From Mesorhizobium waimense (GTDB lineage: Bacteria > Pseudomonadota > Alphaproteobacteria > Rhizobiales > Rhizobiaceae), in NCBI RefSeq assembly GCF_003601975.1, contig NZ_QZWZ01000002.1, positions 467,252-531,251 of the forward strand: a stretch of 64,000 nt of DNA, read 5' to 3'. Of this stretch, positions 60,229 through 64,000 are shown in pieces. The translations under genes and the position numbers were made by a program. The notes beneath the pieces are model-generated. The model was not told where the DNA came from, did not search any database, and worked only from the letters and a program-made list of their open reading frames with translations. The stretch's first letter is position 1; each line of letters starts with the position of its first letter.

Positions 60229-60777
60229 TCAGAAGGTGACGCGGCCAAGCACGCGCAGGCCGTCGCCCTGCGGCTCGACCACCACCGCTTCGCCTTCGCG
60301 CGGCGACACGCCGGTCAGCGCCACGATGTTCTCAAGATGTGTCACCAGGACCAGATTGTCCGAGCCGGAATAGCCGCGGATCTCGGTCATCACCGCCGCG
60401 AGCTGCGCGGCCTTCTCCGCCGGGTCGGTCTTCAGCAGGTCAAGAGGCGCGAAGGGCTCCGGCTCGGCCTCGAAGGCGATGCGGGCAGTGTCGAGGCAAC
60501 GGCAATAGCGGCTGGAGAGGACGCGCTCGATCGGGGCGGCGCGAGCGGCGAACAGCGCGCCGATCCGGCTTGCCTGCTGCTGGCCACGCGCCGACAAATT
60601 GAGCTGGGTCGGGCATTTGGCGATGTCGAAATTGGCCGGGTCGGCGGTGCCGGTGACCATGGCGTGGCGCAGCAGCACGACATGCCCGCCGTCGCGCAGC
60701 AACGCCCAGCCGGCATCCGTCGCATGGGCCGCGGCTGGGGTGACGAGCAGGAGCAGCGCCAGCAGAAATCGAACCAT
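60229..60777 (-). CDS. SixA-like histidine phosphatase, exported
   Basis: 182 residues from ATG 60777 (AGGA upstream). Signal peptide (MVRFLLALLLLVTPAAAHA). HVVLLRHAMVTGTADPANFD gives the phospho-accepting RHA motif and LVTHLENIVALTG the second His of the phosphoglycerate-mutase fold. Periplasmic phosphatase of unknown substrate. Confidence 0.82.
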   Translation of the reverse strand: MVRFLLALLLLVTPAAAHATDAGWALLRDGGHVVLLRHAMVTGTADPANFDIAKCPTQLNLSARGQQQASRIGALFAARAAPIERVLSSRYCRCLDTARIAFEAEPEPFAPLDLLKTDPAEKAAQLAAVMTEIRGYSGSDNLVLVTHLENIVALTGVSPREGEAVVVEPQGDGLRVLGRVTF

Positions 60778-61104
60778 CGGCAATCCTTCTTCCGCCCACC
60801 GGCACGGACGGCGTTAGCATATAGGGACCGCAAAGCCGGCTGAAAGACAAGGGCGGGGCAAAGAGCGTGCGATCAGTTTGCAAGGGGCAGGGCGATTGCG
60901 CCGCAATCGGGGCTCGCCTATCACCGGAAAAATGTCTCCGCTGACCGGGGCCGCCTACCAGACCACAAGGGGCAGAGAGGGGCACTAGGCGGCGCACTTA
61001 CGATTATCAAGCCGTTGATTTCCCTTTTCTCTTCCTTCATGTTGCCTTTTGGCCCGTCCTAGCCTATGCCTTACAAAGATTGGGAAAGGACTTAGGAAAG
61101 ACAA
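60778..61104. other. 327-bp gap at element boundary, no gene
   Basis: Contains the likely phosphatase promoter on the minus strand (TATATGCTAA) and, at its right, AGGA before the integrase ATG. AAGGGGCAG occurs here twice (about 60881 and 60967) and again inside the integrase gene. The left attachment site of the right-hand element probably falls here, but no tRNA or clear core was found. Confidence 0.45.
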
Positions 61105-62244
61105 ATGGCGCGCTACAAGCTAACAGCCGGAATGGTGAAGGCTGCAAGGGGCAGCAGTATAGGCGATGGCGGCGGACTGTGGTTGATGCCGCGCGGCGAC
61201 AAGCAGTACTGGATTTTCATCTACCAGCGCCACGGCCGGCGCCGGGAAATGGGTCTCGGCCCGCTTGAGTCTGTGAGCCTAGCCGATGCCCGCGAAAAGG
61301 CCGACGAGGCGCGTAAGCTTCTGCATGCCGGCAAGGACCCATTCAAGGAATCGTCCTTCAGACAAGTCGACAAGCGCGTTCCCACGTTCGGCGACTATGC
61401 AGACGAGTACATCAAGGATCATGCTCCGCAATGGCGGGGCGGGAAGACAGAGATCGGTTGGAAGTCGTCGCTCGAGGTGCACGCCAAAGGGCTGCGAAAA
61501 TTGCCCGTCAACGAAATTCGTCGGGCTGATGTTGTGCGCGTAGTCAAGCCAATATGGCATGCGAAGGCCGAGACGGCGAAGAAGACCCTCGAGCGTATTG
61601 CGGCTGTGCTTGAGCTTGCGACGGATATGGAACTGCGCACTGGCCCTAACCCTGCCCGCATGGACGCGAAGGCTCGCGACAAGGCACTTGGGGTTCAGGC
61701 TGCGTCCGGCAATCACGAATCAATGCCGTACTCGGAGTTGCCGAAGTTCTTCGCCAGCATCCCTGAGACTGCGGCTGGGCGGGCTTTGCGCCTCCTTATC
61801 CTGAACGCGAATCGCACAGGGGAGGTTCGCTTCGCGGATTGGTCGGAGATCGACATGGATGCGAAGGTTTGGGTTATCCCGGCATCGCGTATGAAGGAGC
61901 CGCGCGAGCACCGTATCCCATTAACGGATGCCGCTATCGCCGCGCTTGGCGAGCCGGGGGAGGGGCTCGTCTTCAAGGGAGCGCGCCGCGGACGTCCGAT
62001 CGGCGAAGTTGCAATGGCGAAGTTGCTTGCGAAGGAAATTGTTAAGTTCACGGTGCACGGATTCCGAACGACATTCAGAACGTGGGCGCAGGATCACGGA
62101 TACCCAGACGAGGTTGCCGAGCCCGCCCTGGCGCATGACAAGCGCAGCAAGGTGATACGCGCCTACGCCCGTTCAGACGTTCTGGAGCGGCGACGCGAGA
62201 TGATGGAGGCCTGGACGGCGTTTTGTGGGAGTGGGGCGCGATAG
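61105..62244 (+). CDS. P4-type tyrosine integrase (DUF4102 N-terminus)
   Basis: 379 residues, AGGA before the ATG. The N-terminal part (GDGGGLWLMPRGDKQYWIFI, GLGPLESVSLADAREKADEA) is the DUF4102/DUF4102-like arm-binding domain. The catalytic residues are R in NANRTGEVRF, H and R in VHGFRTTFRT, H in ALAHDKRS and Y in RAYARSD. Such integrases mobilise genomic islands. First gene of an element extending past the right edge. Confidence 0.9.
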   Translation: MARYKLTAGMVKAARGSSIGDGGGLWLMPRGDKQYWIFIYQRHGRRREMGLGPLESVSLADAREKADEARKLLHAGKDPFKESSFRQVDKRVPTFGDYADEYIKDHAPQWRGGKTEIGWKSSLEVHAKGLRKLPVNEIRRADVVRVVKPIWHAKAETAKKTLERIAAVLELATDMELRTGPNPARMDAKARDKALGVQAASGNHESMPYSELPKFFASIPETAAGRALRLLILNANRTGEVRFADWSEIDMDAKVWVIPASRMKEPREHRIPLTDAAIAALGEPGEGLVFKGARRGRPIGEVAMAKLLAKEIVKFTVHGFRTTFRTWAQDHGYPDEVAEPALAHDKRSKVIRAYARSDVLERRREMMEAWTAFCGSGAR

Positions 62245-62276
62245 GCGCAATGGTGGCCACAACGGGCCAAGCTATC

Positions 62277-62305
62277 TTGACATAGTCATGGCAAACGGCT
62301 AGTTT
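62277..62305 (+). promoter_or_regulatory. Strong promoter for alpA-like gene
   Basis: TTGACA (62277-62282), 17-base spacer, TAGTTT (62300-62305), 100 bases before the AlpA start. The long leader is free of obvious structure. Confidence 0.7.
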
Positions 62306-62403
62306 ACGAATCCGCCCACAAAACCACGCTGGCGGAATTCTACTCGCACCCCCTTATTTCACAGGCAGACCAGACAATCAAGCACTTTTTTCGGGAGGAT
62401 GAA

Positions 62404-62601
62404 TTGAACGACAATAACCGACTCCTTGGCGTTCGCGAGGTAATGAAGCGAACCTCTCTATCGCTCACCTTCATTAAACGGCTGCGCAAGGCGGGCGACT
62501 TCCCGTTAGCCGTGCCGCTTGGCGACCGGCGTATCGGGTTTCTTGAGCGGGAACTCGACCAGTGGATTAATGCCAGGGCTGCTATGCGGGCCGCCGCATG
62601 A
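62404..62601 (+). CDS. AlpA-like excisionase/regulator
   Basis: 65 residues, TTG start with GGGAGG upstream. MerR-type winged helix: LLGVREVMKRTSLSLTFIKR, then FPLAVPLGDRRIGFLEREL. AlpA proteins control integrase expression or act as excisionase in P4-like elements. Overlaps the next gene. Confidence 0.82.
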   Translation: MNDNNRLLGVREVMKRTSLSLTFIKRLRKAGDFPLAVPLGDRRIGFLERELDQWINARAAMRAAA

Positions 62602-62927
62602 GCGACAATCGCCGCACGCTACCAAACACCCCGTCATTGGTTTACGCGCACGACCCGGTTCGCATCGAGGGCGCGGCGCGAACGTTTACCAAATTCATGC
62701 GCGAGCAATTGGATAAGCGGGATTCGCCAATGCAAAAAGCGTTCATCGAGACGAAAGATACGACCAACGGAGAGATGTGGCTTGGCGTCGTCCGAGGCTG
62801 CCAAATCGTGCAAGCCTACGCGCTAAAGCGATTCACTGAGTTGGGCGAGGAGCCGGAAACAAGTTGGGATGACATTGTCGACCAGGCCTTAGATATCTGT
62901 CTCAAAAAGGGGGAGGCCGCCGCATGA
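62598..62927 (+). CDS. Hypothetical protein of integrated element
   Basis: 109 residues, ATGA overlap with alpA. Helical (FTKFMREQLDKRDSPMQKAF, ALKRFTELGEEPETSWDDIV). No family recognised. Confidence 0.6.
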   Translation: MSDNRRTLPNTPSLVYAHDPVRIEGAARTFTKFMREQLDKRDSPMQKAFIETKDTTNGEMWLGVVRGCQIVQAYALKRFTELGEEPETSWDDIVDQALDICLKKGEAAA

Positions 62928-63052
62928 CCTCCTACGCCACGATGTCGAAGACCGAACTGCATGCCGAGCTCGCCGCCGTCTTGGCTGTGCAGGCGTGGAA
63001 AAATCAAGCCAACAACACTATATCTAGTGCTTGGATGGTCTTCAAGCCCTAA
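62924..63052 (+). CDS. Small hypothetical protein (42 residues)
   Basis: ATGA overlap with the previous gene supports translation. Sequence TSYATMSKTELHAELAAVLA then AWKNQANNTISSAWMVF, amphipathic helix. Function unknown. Confidence 0.5.
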   Translation: MTSYATMSKTELHAELAAVLAVQAWKNQANNTISSAWMVFKP

Positions 63053-63117
63053 ATATCGCAATTGCCAAACCACGAAATCCACAATGCAGCAACGCGCCAC
63101 GTGCGCGAGGGGACACC

Positions 63118-63759
63118 ATGACGCTTAAGTTTATGCCGACTTTTGATTTCAAGGCCTGCCGCATCAACGCCGTCGACGTCACCGCAGAGGCGGATGGCCT
63201 CGCGACAATTTCGATTAAGTATTCGACGGTTCGCGACCCCGATATTGAGTGGGTCGCAGAATTTGTTGATGGGCCAGGATTCACGTCTTGGCGCTTCCAG
63301 CGCCTCCTCAACGCTGTTGGTGTGGTTGGACATATCACCGACGGTGCTCAGCTTGTTGGCAGGCACTTCGCTGTAAAAAGCAACGGCGCAATCCCCGACG
63401 ATTTTGCCACATTAGAGTATGCCAGCGCTTGTTTGCAGTGCGACCGCCAGCGTTTCTTGGACGGAGCACTGCTTGAGCCTCGCGTTCGGCAGATCAGGGC
63501 GACAGGGGAGGACCCGTCGCCAAAAGGCTTTCAGCGTATCGCGACGTTTGACTTAGAACTTGGCCCGGCGGTGACCATGCACGACTTGCGCCTCGTGAAA
63601 ACTCCGAGCGGAGGGCTTCACGCCTATCCACCCGATTCCAAGCACGGCACCAAGTGTGCCGACTTCGCCCCGACATTCCGTGACCAGATCGCCGACCTTG
63701 CCGCTAAAGCTTTGGAGTCGCAACTTGCCCATAATTCCTCGTCTCAACCCGCTTCCTAA
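63118..63759 (+). CDS. Hypothetical protein of integrated element
   Basis: 213 residues from ATG 63118 with GGGG upstream. Mixed beta-rich N-terminal part (LATISIKYSTVRDPDIEWVA) and a four-Cys-poor middle; no recognised family. The end overlaps a possible downstream frame. Confidence 0.6.
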   Translation: MTLKFMPTFDFKACRINAVDVTAEADGLATISIKYSTVRDPDIEWVAEFVDGPGFTSWRFQRLLNAVGVVGHITDGAQLVGRHFAVKSNGAIPDDFATLEYASACLQCDRQRFLDGALLEPRVRQIRATGEDPSPKGFQRIATFDLELGPAVTMHDLRLVKTPSGGLHAYPPDSKHGTKCADFAPTFRDQIADLAAKALESQLAHNSSSQPAS

Positions 63760-63976
63760 GTCACCTATCCACTCGCATGTCGAGATGCTGCACAACTTGG
63801 CCGCTGGGATTGATGGCGTGCTGGTCGTGTCCGCATTTCACGCCTCGACCACAGGGGACAGCGACAGACCTAGTCATCTGGAACTGAAGTTCGTTACATT
63901 GTATGCTACGTCGCTTCTGGAGAGGAGCGCATTATGGCGAACGCGAATGGCCGCCCAACCGCGCCGTTGGTTCTGA
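63725..63976 (+). CDS. Possible small gene interrupted by IS630-like element
   Basis: Frame from TTG 63725 (HVEMLHNLAAGIDGVLVVSA, FHASTTGDSDRPSHLELKFV) running into the start of the transposase gene. It looks like a gene whose 3' part is replaced by the IS end. Low confidence; start uncertain. Confidence 0.25.
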   Translation: MPIIPRLNPLPKSPIHSHVEMLHNLAAGIDGVLVVSAFHASTTGDSDRPSHLELKFVTLYATSLLERSALWRTRMAAQPRRWF

Positions 63977-64000
63977 GCGCAGACGAGCAGGATTATCTCG
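63934..64000 (+). CDS. IS630-family transposase, 5' end only
   Basis: ATG with GGAGAGGAG upstream, encoding MANANGRPTAPLVLSADEQD, the typical N-terminus of IS630-family transposases (helix-turn-helix domain follows outside the window). The left inverted repeat should lie in 63890-63930 but cannot be defined without the right end. Confidence 0.7.
   Translation, partial: MANANGRPTAPLVLSADEQDYL

Noticed and set aside
60881..61150. Three copies of AAGGGGCAG as att repeats
   Set aside because: Nine bases is too short and one copy lies inside the integrase coding sequence; chance is likely.
1..64000. CRISPR array
   Set aside because: No regularly spaced long direct repeats; the GCGCAAC series is too short and too closely spaced.

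Overview
The window reads as a rhizobial chromosome, most likely Mesorhizobium or a close relative. Three things point there: a lipid A very-long-chain acyl cluster (acpXL to lpxXL), rhizobial palindromic repeats (37327, 38988, 45126), and many catabolic and ABC-transport genes with high-GC codon use. No sequence search was run; family names come from reading motifs.

Bases 1 to about 26060 are the integrase-proximal part of a podovirus-like prophage whose left end lies outside the window. Rightward late genes come first: a giant polyvalent virion protein cut by the window edge, a tail fibre or spike, a phage-borne GT-C glycosyltransferase, and a lysis block with a holin candidate and nested Rz/Rz1 spanins. 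A leftward early operon follows (RecE-like exonuclease, RecT, small proteins). The immunity region holds a repressor, a divergent Cro-like gene and a repeated operator, TGTTGCGA-N3-TCGCAACA. It also appears to encode a roughly 69-nt small RNA that displays CCUCCUCCC in a hairpin loop. A rightward replication operon (helicase, SSB, VRR-NUC nuclease, primase, VapE-type ATPase) contains two paralogous CPCC plus winged-helix proteins and ends in a membrane-tailed muramidase. A leftward tyrosine integrase and clustered GCGCAAC repeats mark the attachment end.

Bases 26091 to 45000 are chromosomal metabolism. A leftward operon encodes an MttB-family methyltransferase, a covalent-FAD/GcvT dimethylglycine-dehydrogenase-like enzyme and a DddP-like M24 enzyme that keeps every DddP metal ligand and the proposed catalytic Asp. 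Together they look like a route that demethylates and then cleaves an onium compound (betaine or DMSP type). After these come tandem MFS paralogues, an S9 peptidase, an omega-aminotransferase, valine-catabolism genes (mmsB, acyl-CoA dehydrogenase), a cupin of the DMSP-lyase family and cobQ.

Bases 45000 to 60800 hold a TerB-like protein, a dipeptide-type ABC transporter with an adjacent M20 amidohydrolase, an L,D-transpeptidase, the lipid A VLCFA cluster (lpxXL, adh, active KAS, Cys-less KAS, acpXL, with no fabZ between), a slipin, two abnormal tRNA-like sequences and a SixA-like phosphatase. From 61105 a second integrated element begins: a P4-type integrase, an AlpA-like regulator with a strong promoter, small unknown genes, and an IS630-family transposase cut by the right edge.
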